Part shown: piece by piece, positions 22,490 through 33,425 of the stretch | Numbering within the stretch: the stretch's first letter is position 1 | How the letters are laid out: each line of letters begins with the position of its first letter | Origin: Antilocapra americana | Taxonomy: Eukaryota; Chordata; Mammalia; Artiodactyla; Antilocapridae | NCBI GenBank assembly: GCA_007570785.1 | Contig: ML661885.1 | Location: forward strand, 15,008,338-15,072,337 | DNA length: 64,000 nucleotides | Direction: 5' to 3' | Translations under genes and position numbers: made by a program | Notes under the pieces: generated by a model | Database searches by the model: none | The model's input: only the letters and a program-made list of their open reading frames with translations | Told to the model about the DNA's origin: nothing

Positions 22490-22914
22490 TTTTCTTTACC
22501 TTTTGGTTATTGAGAATAATGCTGTAATGAGCATTTGTGTACAAGCTTTTGTGTAAATATATTTCAATTCTTATTAAGTAAATACCTAGAAGTGGAATTG
22601 CTGGGTCATATGATAACTCCATGTTTAACCTTTCAAGGAACTGTCAGGCTCTTTTCCAGTAAGGCTGTACCATTTTACATTTCCTTTCCCAGTGTATGAA
22701 GAATCCAATGTCTCCATGTCCTCACCAATACTTCTTATTATCTGTCTTCTCAATACTAGCCGTCTTGGTTAAGTGAAGTGGTTTCTCATGGTTTTGATTT
22801 TCATTTCCCTGATGGCTAATGAGATTGAACATCTTTACATGTGCTTATCAGCCATTTGTATTGATGCTCTTTTTTAATGTATTTCTCTTGTGGGCATTTT
22901 TAGGATTTTGTTTG

Positions 22915-23258
22915 TTTTTGTTTTCATTTGTATTGGAGTATATTTGATTTACACTGCTGTGTTAGTTTCAGGTGCGCAACAAAGCAAATCTGTTATAAAT
23001 ATACATATATCCACTCTATTTTAGATTTTTTTCCATATAAGCCATTACAGAGCATCGAGTAGAGTTCCCTGTGCTATACAGTAGGTCTTTATTAGTTATC
23101 TGTTTTACATATAGTAATGTGTATATATCACTCCCAATCTCTCAATTTATCCATACCCTTCTTACTCCTGGTAACCGTAAGTTTGTTTTCTACATCTCTG
23201 ACCCTATTTCTGTTTTGTAAATAAGTTCATCTGTAACCCCCCTTTTTAAAAATATTCT
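22915..23258 (-). mobile_element. L1 3' UTR, artiodactyl type
   Basis: GTATTGGAGTATATTTGATT, GTTAGTTTCAGGTGCGCAAC, TTCCCTGTGCTATACAGTAG, CTATTTCTGTTTTGTAAATA: complement of the L1 3' UTR. It is distinct from the older L1M copy at its left. Confidence 0.9.
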
Positions 23259-24165
23259 ACATATCTCTCTGCTGGGTTTTAAAAGTAATACCACGTAAAT
23301 GCCAAATAATGGCCAGAGTCCTTCAGATAAAGAAATGACTCTTTGAGCTGTAATGCTCGTACTTGCCTCCATAAAGTTATCATTCCATTTACCTGGAGCA
23401 AGCACCTTTACTGGTGTCTGAAGAAATATATTTTGAAAGATGTTGTTCCTACCCCTAAGGTACTAAGGAAATTAAAAAGCAAAGTCCCTTGCCCTCTTCT
23501 TAATTCACAAGAAGAGATAAGTATATTTTTCAAAAGCATGATGTGTCTTCTTGAAGGATGAAACAATATGACCCTTGAAAAAGGTTTCCCATTTACCTGG
23601 CAAATGACCAAGTTCACACCAGCAAGATACTTAATTCACTTGTGCCCAAATCCAAAAAGCTTAAATAATTGATGTGAAAGTATTCCAAGTCAGAGCATGG
23701 AAATTTTAAAAAAAGAAAACAAAAACACTTTACTTATATAGTTTCGAAATTTGGATTTCAATCCCTAAAGTTTGTGAAATTATAAGGTTTAAGTGTTAGA
23801 AACCTGGAAAGAACCTAAGCACCTCATTTCACAAATGGGAAAATGCAGACCTCGACACTAAGGGACTGATTCACATCCACCCATGATGCTGGAGAAAGTA
23901 GGACAGAGCACACATGTCGGGTCTTCCCCCTGCCCCGTTCCACACATTTTCTCTAACACCAGACTCTCTAAGATCTCTTCTCCTTCTATGAATGACTTTA
24001 AATGTATATTAGGAAAAGACCATTAAGGAACTCACTTATCAATTGTCCTGGAAGAAGACATTATCTGTATGACTCAGACTTGAGGAAATTGACTGGACTG
24101 AAAGCATTCATCTGTACAGAGCTGCCCTCTCAGCCAGCTGTTTTCAAATTTGCAAGGTTGCAGCT
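23259..24165. other. Repeat-free stretch
   Basis: Nothing recognised. Short frames on both strands (up to 72 codons) have no known domain. Confidence 0.45.
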
Positions 24166-24392
24166 GGGCTTCCCAGGTGGCACTAGTGGTAAAGAATCCA
24201 CCTGCCAATTCAAGAGACAAGAGACGCAGATTCAGTCCCTGGGTCAGGAAGATCCCCTGGAGGAGAGCACGAAGACCCACTCCATTATTCTTGCCTGGAA
24301 AATCCCCATGAACAGAGGAACCTGGCAGGCTACAGTCTGCAGAGTTGCAAAGAGTTGGACATTACAGAGGCAACTTAGCGTGCAGGCACACA
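24166..24392 (+). mobile_element. Bov-tA SINE
   Basis: GGGCTTCCCAGGTGGCACTA through AGAGTTGGACATTACAGAGG. Contains the AAGAGACAAGAGACGC duplication typical of one subgroup. TSD unclear. Confidence 0.95.
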
Positions 24393-24469
24393 ATTGAAAT
24401 AGGGGTCATGAAATCAGTGTGTGGGTGTGTGTGTACTGAGTCAAATGGTTAAAAAGAATAAGTTCACTT

Positions 24470-25231
24470 CCTCCTACACTGTTGGTGGGAATGTAAATTG
24501 GTGCAGCCACTATGGAAAACAGTATGGAGTTTCCTGAAAAAACTAAAAGTAGAGCTACCATATGATCCATCAATCCCAACTCTGGGCATATATCTGGAAA
24601 AACTCTACTTCAAAAAGATACGTGCACCCTAGTGTTCACTGAAGCACTATTCACAATAGCCAAGACATGGAAGCAATGTCCATCAACAGATTAATAAGAT
24701 GTGGTACATATATACAATGGAATAGTACTCAGCTGTTAAAAAAGAAGGAAATAATGCCATTTGTGGCAACATGGATGGACCTAGAGATTATCCTACTAAG
24801 TGAAGTAAGCCAGGCTAAGACAAGTATTACATGATATCATTTATATTTATCATTTATATGTAGAATCTAAAATATAACACAAATAAACTTATCTATGAAA
24901 CAGAAACAGACTCACAGACATAGAAAACAGCCCTGTGGTTGCCAAGGGGGAGGGGAGGGGAAGGAGGAGAGGGGAAGTTTTGGATTAGTAGATGCAAACT
25001 ATTATATACAGAATGGATAAGCAAGATCTTACTGTATAGCACAGGGAACTACATTCAGTATCATGTAATAAATAATAATGGGAAAGAATTTGAAAAAGAA
25101 CATGTAGAAAGAATATATATATATATACATATATATATACACATACAGCTGATTCGATTTGCTGCACCAGAAACTAACATAATATTGTAAGTCAATTATA
25201 ATTCAGTGAAAAATAAAATTTAAAAAAATTT
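24470..25231 (+). mobile_element. L1 3' end (ORF2 tail, 3' UTR)
   Basis: CTACACTGTTGGTGGGAATG, CACAATAGCCAAGACATGG, GGAATAGTACTCAGCTGTTA, then the 3' UTR with TAGCACAGGGAACTACATTC. It includes a G-rich polypurine tract (24946-24974) and (TA)n. The flanks TAAGTTCACTT (24459-24469) and TAAGTTCCCTT (25232-25242) agree at 10 of 11. Confidence 0.95.
24946..24974 (+). repeat. G-rich polypurine tract in the L1 3' UTR
   Basis: Reads GGGGGAGGGGAGGGGAAGGA, then GGAGAGGGG. It has four G-runs of 4-5 with short loops, so it could fold as a G-quadruplex. Such tracts are a known feature of mammalian L1 3' UTRs. Confidence 0.85.
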
Positions 25232-25242
25232 TAAGTTCCCTT

Positions 25243-25379
25243 AAGCAGACACCGGGAAGGATATAGCCACTGAATACAGTGATCTTCAGGGTACCAAAAG
25301 ACCACATACCACAGAGATGTCCTATCAAAATATGGGAAATTTACCTCATTTGTCCCATCTGTAATTTGAATTAAGATAT
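25243..25379. other. Unassigned stretch
   Basis: Nothing recognised. Confidence 0.3.
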
Positions 25380-25600
25380 TATTTTAACAAAAACTTATTG
25401 AGCATTTACTATGTGTGAGTATGTTCCACCTATTAACTCCTTTATCCTACATTCAGCCTGTGTGTACACAGGTGGCTATTAGCTTGCTCAAAATCACACC
25501 ACTGGTTAGTCTCAGAGGTGAAGTTCAAACCTAAACAGACTGGTTTCAAAGCCTGCCTTCTTAACTCCTGGAACATACTTCCTCCAGAACTGCTCAGAGA
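25380..25600 (-). mobile_element. MIR SINE relic
   Basis: Antisense: TTATTGAGCATTTACTATGT, CACCTATTAACTCCTTTATC, GCTCAAAATCACACCACTGG, AAAGCCTGCCTTCTTAACTC. Confidence 0.8.
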
Positions 25601-25665
25601 GCGTTTACTATGTGATTATTGACATGAATTAACTGATTCAGTTCCTTATTCTAGGGATCTAGTGA

Positions 25666-25863
25666 AAGTCACTCAGTCGTGTTTGCCTCTGTGATTCCAT
25701 GGACTATCACTGACCAGGCTCCTCTATCCATGGGATTCTCCAGGCAAGAATGCTTGAGCAGATTGCCATTCCCTTCTCCAGGGGATCTTCCCAACCAAGG
25801 GATCCAACCCGGGTCTCTGCATTGCAGGCAGATTCTTTCCCATCTGAGCCACCAGAGAAGCCC
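25666..25863 (-). mobile_element. Bov-tA SINE, full length
   Basis: Antisense copy; flanks AGGGATCTAGTGA (25653-25665) and AGAGATCTACTGA (25864-25876) agree at 11 of 13. Confidence 0.96.
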
Positions 25864-25876
25864 AGAGATCTACTGA

Positions 25877-26852
25877 GGCATCTCCTTTTTGATGATACTT
25901 GATTGGACATTGAAAGCTGTGGAACCTCTCCCTCTAATGATTTTGAGAGTAGAGATTTGGTTGGGGGATGGGACTCTCAAGAATGCTTCTTGAAGCTGTG
26001 CACAGAACAAACACTGTTTTAAACCTAGTTTTATGTTCATTTGGGGAGACTTTGTAGCTTGGCTGATGGAGATGAGGGTTGTACTACTGCTGGTGCCCAG
26101 GGTCTAGAAGATAGGATGTCCTTGCAGAGCAAGATGAGGAGGAGGGGTAGGAAATGGAGGACACAGCAGGGAAAAGTGCCTGGCAGCCCAGGTCCACCAG
26201 CAATAACAAGAGGGACATAAAAGGAAGAATGAGGACCAGAAACAAATTTCACCTCCTCCAAAACCAAACTTAGGGACTGCCTTGCTGGTCCAGTAGTTAG
26301 GACTCCAATGCCAAAATTTAGGGACTAAATTATCTGTTTGTGCGAATATCTGAGCCTGTGTTGTGTCCTCTGAGCAGATACAAGCTCCGCTTTCTTGCAC
26401 AAGCATCAAGCATAACTCTGCTGCCAGATAGCATGCTCCCTGGAATCATGTGATCCATGGCACCCAGGCTAGAATTGTTTAAGCAGAGTCCAGACAAAAA
26501 TCTGCAAATAGAATTCTTTGTAGACTCTGGGGTCATCTGGTGTCCATGCCAATACTCTCTGGAAGGACAAAAAGGATAAGGTTACTTAGCAAATCCCTTC
26601 TCTACCAAATCAGGAAAATGTCTTACTGTCCATACTATCAGCTTTATGAAATAGGTGTGCCAAAAAGCTCAAGAGGGCTCCAGGCTGGTTTTGTTTTCCT
26701 GACTTAATGATGGCTGTTTTCTCTAAGCCTTTTGCTTATGCTATCCTTCTTTCCAGAAATGCCTTCCCTGCTTTAATCCAGTAATTAGTGTCTGTTATAT
26801 ACTTTAAAACTTGGTTTTTAAATTTCTTCCAATTAAATGCATATTAGTGAAC
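25877..26852. other. Mostly unassigned, CHR trace at 26274-26315
   Basis: GGGACTGCCTTGCTGGTCCA followed by GTAGTTAGGACTCCAATGCC is the head of a plus-strand CHR SINE cut off after about 40 bp. The rest shows no gene or repeat; minus-strand frames of 76 and 101 codons are unrecognised. Confidence 0.45.
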
Positions 26853-26942
26853 TGTTTTAATTAATTTTTATTGGAGTATAGTTGATTTACAGTCTTGTGT
26901 TAGTTTCTGCTATACAGCAAAATGAATCTGTTACACATATAC
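26853..26942 (-). mobile_element. L1 3' UTR fragment
   Basis: TTAATTTTTATTGGAGTATA, GTTGATTTACAGTCTTGTGT, CAGCAAAATGAATCTGTTAC: antisense L1 3' UTR. Confidence 0.87.
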
Positions 26943-26966
26943 GTGTGTGTGTGTGTGTGTGTGTGT
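26943..26966. repeat. (GT)n microsatellite
   Basis: About 12 GT units, lying between an L1 3' end and a Bov-tA. Confidence 0.95.
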
Positions 26967-27155
26967 TAGTTGCTCAGTCATGTCCAACTCTTTGCAACCC
27001 CACTGTCCATGGGGTTTTTCAGGCAAGAATACTGGAGTGGGTTGCCATTTTTCCTCCTCCAGGGGATCTTCCTGATCCAGGAATCAAACCCTTGTCTCCT
27101 ATGTCTCCTACATAAGCAGGTGGATTCTTTACCCACTGAACCATTGGGGAAGTCC
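26967..27155 (-). mobile_element. Bov-tA SINE
   Basis: AGTTGCTCAGTCATGTCCAA through CATTGGGGAAGTCCC. A small deletion removes part of the CCATGGACTGTAGCCC segment. Confidence 0.93.
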
Positions 27156-27779
27156 CAATGTGCCATGAATGCTCTGTAAAGAATACTGCTTATGTCTTCT
27201 GTGGCCAGAGACTGTCCTTATCAGAGTTGTTACCAAGTTAAAATGTTTGGGTTTTATTTCATTGAGAAACACTAGAAATTTGAAACTCAAAAAACTTTGT
27301 GAAATGGCCACCATTTTCAGCCTAAAGTTTAAAGACAAGCCAAATTGAATTTATTTAATGAAACAAATCATTAGTTTTCAAGTGTAAACAGAGATGTTAA
27401 AAAGAAATGAAAGTCATAAACTTGTCTGTATTTTTGCCAGCTGTGGCCATTAGTTAAAAGTGGCCTTTAAGTGCATAGTCCATTTCCTTCTTAATATATT
27501 TATACAAAACCTAATACCTCTAAAGATTTTAACTGCTGTTAAATGTTTAAAACATGAAATATTCCAGAACACTTTCATCAAGAGACTTGGTGATTTTTAA
27601 GATGCTGTTTTTACTGAGAATCTTTTCCTTTTATAAATCTAGACCACTAGATTTAGCAGTATAGTTGTAAAGACAGGAGTTTCCACAGTTTTCTCATCAA
27701 TAAAGTGAGGATTCCCAAATAGCTGGTATTCAGTAAATGAAAGTTGATATTTTTAATGTAGTTATAATTATATCAACGT
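27156..27779. other. Repeat-free AT-rich stretch
   Basis: No gene or repeat recognised. Confidence 0.45.
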
Positions 27780-28495
27780 TCTTGTTATTGGGATTTAGTT
27801 GATTTACAACATTCTATAAGTTTCGGGTGTACAGAACATTGATTCACATTCAAAGGTTATACTCCACTTATAACAACTCCAAGGTTATTATAAAATATTG
27901 GCTATATTCCCCATGTTGTATAATATATCTGTTTGGTAGTTAGATGGAAAAAAGAGTCCAGAATGGTGGTGGCTAAAAGACAAGGAAGGGAAAAGCCTGA
28001 AAAAAATAGAACAAAGGAAGGTCTGAGGACCTGAGTGAGGACCTCAGGTAGAACAAATAACACTCCTGGCATGACTCAAGGATGTATTTTCCTTTTATTT
28101 TCTAAATAAAACTGAGCTGTAACACAGAACTGTAACACTGATCTGTCCAAGAGCCGAGAGCTATAACATGGTCTGTCTGAGAGATGTGACACACCTAACG
28201 TCCGTCGCTTCAAACGAGGAGATTACACTCCCCTGACATATCCATGTAGTTTATTTATTTTATACATAATAATTTGTACCTCTGAATCTTCTCCCCTCAC
28301 TCCCCACTGGTAACCACTAGTTTGTTCTCTCTGAGTTTCTTTCTTTTTATATTCACTAGTTTGTTTCATTTTTTAGGCTCCACACTTAGGTGATATCAGA
28401 CAGTGTTTGTCTTTCTTGGTCTGACTTATTCCACTATGCATAATACTGTCCAAGTCCATCCATGCTCTTGCAAATGGCAGAATTTCACTCCCTTT
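27780..28495 (-). mobile_element. L1 3' UTR copy split by an LTR
   Basis: The left part (27780-27929) reads GATTTAGTTGATTTACAACA, TAAAATATTGGCTATATTCC. The right part (28239-28495) reads TTATTTATTTTATACATAAT, CCACTGGTAACCACTAGTTT, AAGTCCATCCATGCTCTTGC. Removing 27930-28238 plus one TATC restores uninterrupted L1 text. Confidence 0.92.
27930..28238 (+). mobile_element. Solo LTR of an endogenous retrovirus
   Basis: A 309-bp block starts TGTTTGG and ends CCCTGACA, giving the TG...CA ends of a retroviral LTR. It sits in an L1 and is flanked by a 4-bp duplication TATC (27926-27929, 28239-28242). An AATAAA polyadenylation signal lies at 28105-28110, setting the plus orientation. The following U5-like part has near-repeats (GAGCTGTAACACA, GAACTGTAACACT). 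No gag, pol or env and no second LTR are present, so the provirus was lost by LTR-LTR recombination. A 4-bp TSD is usual for gamma-type (class I) retroviruses; the wording resembles ruminant BTLTR-type repeats, but I have not verified the family. Confidence 0.8.
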
Positions 28496-28630
28496 TGTGT
28501 AAGATCACCATCCCTGCTTACTTTCTCTCCAGTTTATAAGATTGTGTTATATTCAGTTGAGTGGAATTTTACCTTTGAAACCCAAAGGCAATCTAGATGG
28601 AAACACAAATGATCTCTTATTATGTGCTTA

Positions 28631-28803
28631 TAGACTCCATGGACTGTAGCCCACCAGGCTCCTCTGTCCATGGGATTTCCCAGGTGAAAATACTGGAGTG
28701 GATTGTTGTTTTCTTCTCCAGGGGATCTTCTCAACCCAAGGATCAAACCTGTATTTCCTGCATTGGCAGGTGAATTGTTTACCACTGAGCCACCAGAGAG
28801 GCC
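28631..28803 (-). mobile_element. Bov-tA SINE, 3' end missing
   Basis: Antisense, from ACTCCATGGACTGTAGCCCA to GAGCCACCAGAGAGGCC. The usual AGTCGTGTCTGACTC portion is absent. Confidence 0.9.
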
Positions 28804-29534
28804 TGGTAGTTTTAGTAGCTTTACATATAATTGTAGTATCTTCCCTTTCCAATAACCCATGAAGGTTAATATATAAGCCTCACTTGACCTAAGAGAGAAC
28901 AAAATTTCAGAGCACTTAAACCACCCACCCAGAGTCACAAAGATAGTGTTTTTTTGCATTCTTCCAAATAGTATTCTTTTTAATTACAATAGAATTTTAG
29001 GAAGTGAAAATAAAAATTCACTTGGGGAAAAAAATACTTACAATAACTCAAATTATGCCAGTTCGGTGTTGCCTGGTAGGGAAGATCTGATTTAATTAAC
29101 AAATTCTAATGGTTTATGAGCAGCATGTCATTTGTTTCTATGTAAACAGCACTCCTACAGGGCTTGTCAGTGCTGAAAACAATTTGTCCTTTAAGTATTT
29201 TAAACATTCCCTCTGCAATCTGGGTTGCACTATTCATTTTACACTATTAAGAAAGTGTTTTACCAAGCAAAAATAAGCCAACCCAGCTTGGTCCTGTCAA
29301 AATGATAATAAATTCTGAATTAGTAGAATTTTTATTAGGTTTTTGTATATTTTAATGGATTTCATAATTCACATCAGAGTATTATGCAAAAACTCAAATC
29401 AGTTAATGCATCCAAAACAATCAGGCTTTTGTATCAGCTTCCCTTTCAGCATAGCATCCTTTAAGCTGTCATCCCACCTGGGTACTCACCATCATATCAT
29501 CAACAGTGGTCCATGTTCTGAGAGTTGGGATGCT
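28804..29534. other. Repeat-free stretch
   Basis: No repeat or gene seen. AT-rich with homeodomain-type TTAATTAA and forkhead-type TGTAAACA words at about 29090-29150. These are chance-level by themselves; see findings. Confidence 0.4.
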
Positions 29535-29746
29535 AAGCTTCTGGAATTAGCAGACGCAACTATTATATATGAGGTGGATAAACAAGATCCTACTGTATAA
29601 TACAGGGAACTATATTCAATGTCTTATAATAAACTATAATGTAAAAGAGTATATATGTGTATAACTGAGTCCCTTTGCAGTACAGCAGAAATTAAACACA
29701 ACATTGTAAATCAAATATACTTCAATAAAATTTAAAAATATAAGCT
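29535..29746 (+). mobile_element. L1 3' end
   Basis: TTATATATGAGGTGGATAAA, CAGGGAACTATATTCAATGT, CATTGTAAATCAAATATACT, ending AATAAAATTTAAAAATA. Confidence 0.92.
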
Positions 29747-30985
29747 CTAAGTGTTGGCATTTTATAAACTATACTTCAAAAGCACATATGCACTTTTTGC
29801 ACATTCAGTCCAGATGGCCGAGTAAGTAAAAATCACCGTTTTCTAAAACCCAATTACAGCCTGCCTCCCAGTTGCTTCAACTGATCCCTGATCCTGGTTC
29901 CAATCAAGTGTAGCTCCTGTGCAGAAATGTGGGGTGTTGGTTAAGATTATAGAACCAGAGCCTAAATAATACAGAGGTCACTAAATGGATTGGTTTTCTT
30001 CATCAAGTTGAAGAGGCCAGTGTCTACCACTGTCCTTCCAGAGGACCAGTGTCAGCCCTCTCATGCTGCTAAGAGAAACATGTGCTAAGTAGACCTTTGA
30101 AAATATAAAGCTGATATTTTGTTGTAAAGTCCATCTTTTATGTCTTTAAAGTGGGCTATTTATTCTGAAAAGATTTCTCTTTCTCTCTCCTGGTTCATTA
30201 AAAAAAAAAAAACAGAAAAAGAAAAAACAAAGCAAAAGCTTTGTGTGAGTTCTTTTAGTGGACACCTTCTCGAGTCAAGGAGGTATAAATAATTTATGGC
30301 GCTTCCATTAGGGTCAGCCAGAGTGTATATTACCTACAGTGTGCACTTGTCAGAGGAGCGTGAGCTCTGAGCTAATGATCCCAGGGTAGAGGTAGAGAAG
30401 GTTTCTGTTGCTTTCAGTGAATGCAGACATGTTCTGACATGTAATTTACCAATACAGATATGGAAATTAACCCAACTAGCATGTGATGTGAAGCCTTTCC
30501 CAGCACTTCTCTCATTGCCCAGCTTGATTAACCATCTGATGTTTCTTTAAGAGCATTTGTGAAGGAATAGGAATTGCCACTGGCCAGGCTCTCTTAGAGC
30601 AGCCTTCCTTAGTTAAGTCTCTCTGAAGGGATTCTGTTTGGCTTAATGAAATAGGTGTGAGAAGGAATCAGAACCAGCATTAAATACTTAGGAAATGTGT
30701 GTGTCCTTCTGACACTTCAAATCAAAATCTCTACTACTGAACTCATCCTCTCCCCAAACCTCCGACCTGGCTGAGTTCTCCCACACAGCCACTCTTGCCT
30801 TCGCTGCTCCACCCTTGGCCACTCTCCTGGCAAAGGCCTGCAGAGTCTCTTCCCAGAATTATTAGAGCCGGCCCTTGGCTCACCTCTGAGGACCACTCAT
30901 TTCATCTTGCTGTTGGCAGAGTTAGAGCCATAACACCATCTCAGCTTGTGTCACCTCCACTCAGAAATGTGGGAGGCACCAGTCA
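29747..30985. other. Repeat-free stretch of about 1.24 kb
   Basis: No repeat recognised apart from an A-rich run near 30,200-30,235. A 74-codon plus frame (30795-31019) is unrecognised. Contains a p53-site-like sequence at 30425-30444 (see findings). Confidence 0.45.
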
Positions 30986-31710
30986 GCATGGTCATCATCA
31001 AAAAATATACAAACAATAAATTCTGGAAAGGGTGGGAAGAAAAGGGAACCTTCTCACACGGTTAGTGGGAATGTAAATTGATACAGCCGCTATGGAGAGC
31101 AATATGGAGTTTCCCTAAAAAACTAAAAATAGAACTACCATATGACCCAGTAATCCCACTCCTGGGCATATATCTGGAAGTCTAATTTGAAAAGTTACAT
31201 TCATCCCAGTGTTCACTGCAGCACTGTTTATAATAGCCAGGACATGGAAGCAACCTATATATTTGTCCATTGACAGAAGAATGCATAAAGAAGAGATGGT
31301 ACATATATGCAGTGGAATATTACTCAATCATAATAATGAATGAAATTGGGTCATTTGTAGTGATGCAGATGGACCTAGAGTCTTTTATACAGAGTGAAGT
31401 CAGAAAGAGAAAAATATTATATATTAATACATATATGTGGAATCTAGAAATATGGCTCAGATGAACCTATTTGCAGGGCAGAAATAGAGGTGCAGACATG
31501 GAGAAGGTACATGGGGACATGGCAGTGGGGGAGGGGGAGTAGGATGAACTGGAAGAGTAGGATTGACATATTACACTGCTATATGTAAAATAGATAGTGG
31601 GAAGCTACTGAATAGCACAGGGAGCTCAGCCTAGTGCTCTGTGATGACCTAGAGAGGTGGGATGTGGCAGAGGGGAGGCTCAAGAGGGAGGGTATATATG
31701 TATACATATA
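30986..31710 (+). mobile_element. L1 3' end (ORF2 tail, 3' UTR)
   Basis: AGGGAACCTTCTCACACGGT, ATAATAGCCAGGACATGGAA, GTGGAATATTACTCAATCAT, GAATAGCACAGGGAGCTCAG. The ORF2 C-terminal phrase AVEYYSIIIMNEIGSF is readable at 31315-31362. It ends where a Bov-tA begins. Confidence 0.94.
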
Positions 31711-31920
31711 GCTTCCCAGGTGGCACAGTGGTAAAGATTCTGCCTGACAATGCAGGAGATGCAAGAGACCTGGATTCGATCCCTGGGTCAGGACGATCCC
31801 CTGGAGTAGGAAATGGCAACTCATTCCAGTATTCTTGCCTGGAGAATTTCATGGACAGAGGAACCTGGTGAGCTACAGTCCACGGGGTGTCACAAAGAGA
31901 CACAACTGAGCAACTAACAT
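31711..31920 (+). mobile_element. Bov-tA SINE with TG-rich tail
   Basis: GCTTCCCAGGTGGCACAGTG through ACAACTGAGCAACTAACATT. An interrupted (TG)n follows at 31922-31946. Confidence 0.95.
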
Positions 31921-31946
31921 TTTGTGTGTGTGTGTATGTGTGTGTG

Positions 31947-32049
31947 ATTCTTCTCAAGCCTCTTTCAGAAAGACTGGAGTTCTCCTTTGAACTTCAAGGG
32001 CATATTTTATTGCATAGATTTTGTGAGAAAATATACACTGAGAACCTAT
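31947..32049. other. Short unassigned gap
   Basis: Nothing recognised; GAACCTAT at 32042-32049 may be the left TSD of the BovB. Confidence 0.3.
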
Positions 32050-32411
32050 TGTTCAGTCGCTAAGTCGTGTTTGATTCTTTGCAACCCCATGGACTGCAGT
32101 GTGCCAGGCTTCCCTGTATTTCACTGTCTCCCAGAGTTTGCTCAAATCCATATCCACTAAGTTGGTGATACTATCTAATCATCTCATCTGCCCCCTTCTC
32201 CTTTTACCTTCAATCTTTCCCAGCATCAGGGTCTTTTCCAGTTAGTCAGCTCTTCACATCAGGTGGCCAAAGTATTAGAGTTTCAGCTTCAGCATCAGTC
32301 CTTCCAATGAATATTCAGGGTTGATTTCTTTCAAGATTGACTGATTTAATGTCCTTGCAGTCCAAGGAACTCTCAAGAGTCTTCTTCAGTAGCACAATTC
32401 GAAAGCATCAA
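32050..32411 (-). mobile_element. BovB LINE, 3' end (360 bp)
   Basis: Antisense from TTGTTCAGTCGCTAAGTCGT to CACAATTCGAAAGCATC. Flanks GAACCTAT and GTACCTAT (32412-32419) agree at 7 of 8. Confidence 0.94.
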
Positions 32412-32446
32412 GTACCTATAGCGTAGGGCATGTGCTGTATGCTGTG

Positions 32447-32612
32447 CTGCATTTAGTCGCTTAGTCGTGCGTGGTTCTTTGCCACCCCATGGACTGTAGC
32501 CCGCCAGGCTCCTCTGTCCATGGGATTTTCCAGGCAAGAATACTGGAGTGTGTTGCCATGCCCTCCTCCAGGGGATCTTCCCAACACAGGGATTGAACCC
32601 ACATCTTCTGCT
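32447..32612 (-). mobile_element. Bov-tA/BovA SINE, head truncated
   Basis: TTAGTCGCTTAGTCGTGCGT through GGGATTGAACCCACATCTTC; the last part of the tRNA-like head is missing. Confidence 0.92.
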
Positions 32613-32961
32613 TTACACTCACTAAATTAATAACTTAGTATTATTTCATATAATAATAAGTAATAATAATGATCTTGATGATTATGATCATTACCATTAT
32701 CAAATCCCTTAGAATAGTCCTTGATGTGTAAAAATTGCTTAAAAAATGTTAGTCTTCTCCCCTCTTTAAGTTGCATATATTATTTAAGTTATTTATAAAA
32801 AGTTCCCCAAATTATAAAAGGCTTTCCTTCTTAAAAGCTGTTGACATCATCGTTAACAACACACTAGACTCTTTTTTATGCTGCTGTGCAGAATACTTGT
32901 CTTCCTGCTCTTCAGCTCTGACCTGTCCTCGGGTCTCCTCTGAAGTGACCTCCTCATCAGG
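32613..32961. other. Unassigned, TAA-rich patch
   Basis: An imperfect (TAA)n-like patch at 32638-32700. Nothing else recognised. Confidence 0.35.
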
Positions 32962-33189
32962 CAGTCCCTGATGGCTGCACAGGGGCTTCGTTGTGGTGTG
33001 AGGGCTCTTCACTGGGCATGCAGGTTTTCTCTAGTTGTGGCACAAGGGCTTCTTTTGCTGCAGCACAATGGCTTGCGGGCCTAGTTGCCCCAGGGCATGT
33101 GCAATCTTACTTCTCCAACCAGGGAGGGAACCAGTGCCCCCTGCATTGGAAGGCAGATCCTTAACTACTCGACCACCAGGGAAGTCCCC
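32962..33189 (-). mobile_element. CHR-type SINE, long form
   Basis: Includes the extended body seen in full copies: GGGCTTCGTTGTGGTGTGAG, TTCTCTAGTTGTGGCACAAG, then CCCCTGCATTGGAAGGCAGA and CCACCAGGGAAGTCCC. Confidence 0.93.
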
Positions 33190-33269
33190 CTAATCACCCT
33201 TTGTAGCCTTCTTCCCCCTCCCATCTTCCCTAACTTCACTTTGTCCCCATTTCCCAATAGTGCTCAACT

Positions 33270-33425
33270 TGTTTGTAAGCTTGTATGTTATCATATTCCC
33301 TCACCCTATACTATCATATCCATGAAGGCAGGGGTCATGATGTTGTTTTTATCATCAGATCTTTAGCTCCTGGCACAAGACCTGTCCCATTGAGGTCACT
33401 CAGTAAATATTGGTTCAATTAATGA
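33270..33425 (+). mobile_element. L2 LINE 3' end relic
   Basis: CATGAAGGCAGGGGTCATGA, CTTTAGCTCCTGGCACAAGA, CACTCAGTAAATATTGGTTC: the L2 3' terminal pattern. Confidence 0.82.

Larger units (their letters stand above)
20070..22870 (-). mobile_element. Old L1M copy, host of later insertions
   Basis: Antisense L1 3' UTR and ORF2 end: CAGCTTTATTAAGATATAAT, then after the BovB CATTAATCTACTTTCTATCT, TCATACAAATGGAATCATAC, and after the Bov-tA AATAATGCTGTAATGAGCAT and TAGAAGTGGAATTGCTGGGT. Reverse translation at 22575-22622 gives the ORF2 phrase MELSYDPAIPLLGIY. It is split by the BovB (20277-22025) and Bov-tA (22301-22489) entries. Confidence 0.92.

Noticed and set aside
27930..28238. Full provirus
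   Set aside because: Only one LTR is present; L1 sequence follows directly on both sides, with no gag, pol, env or primer-binding site.
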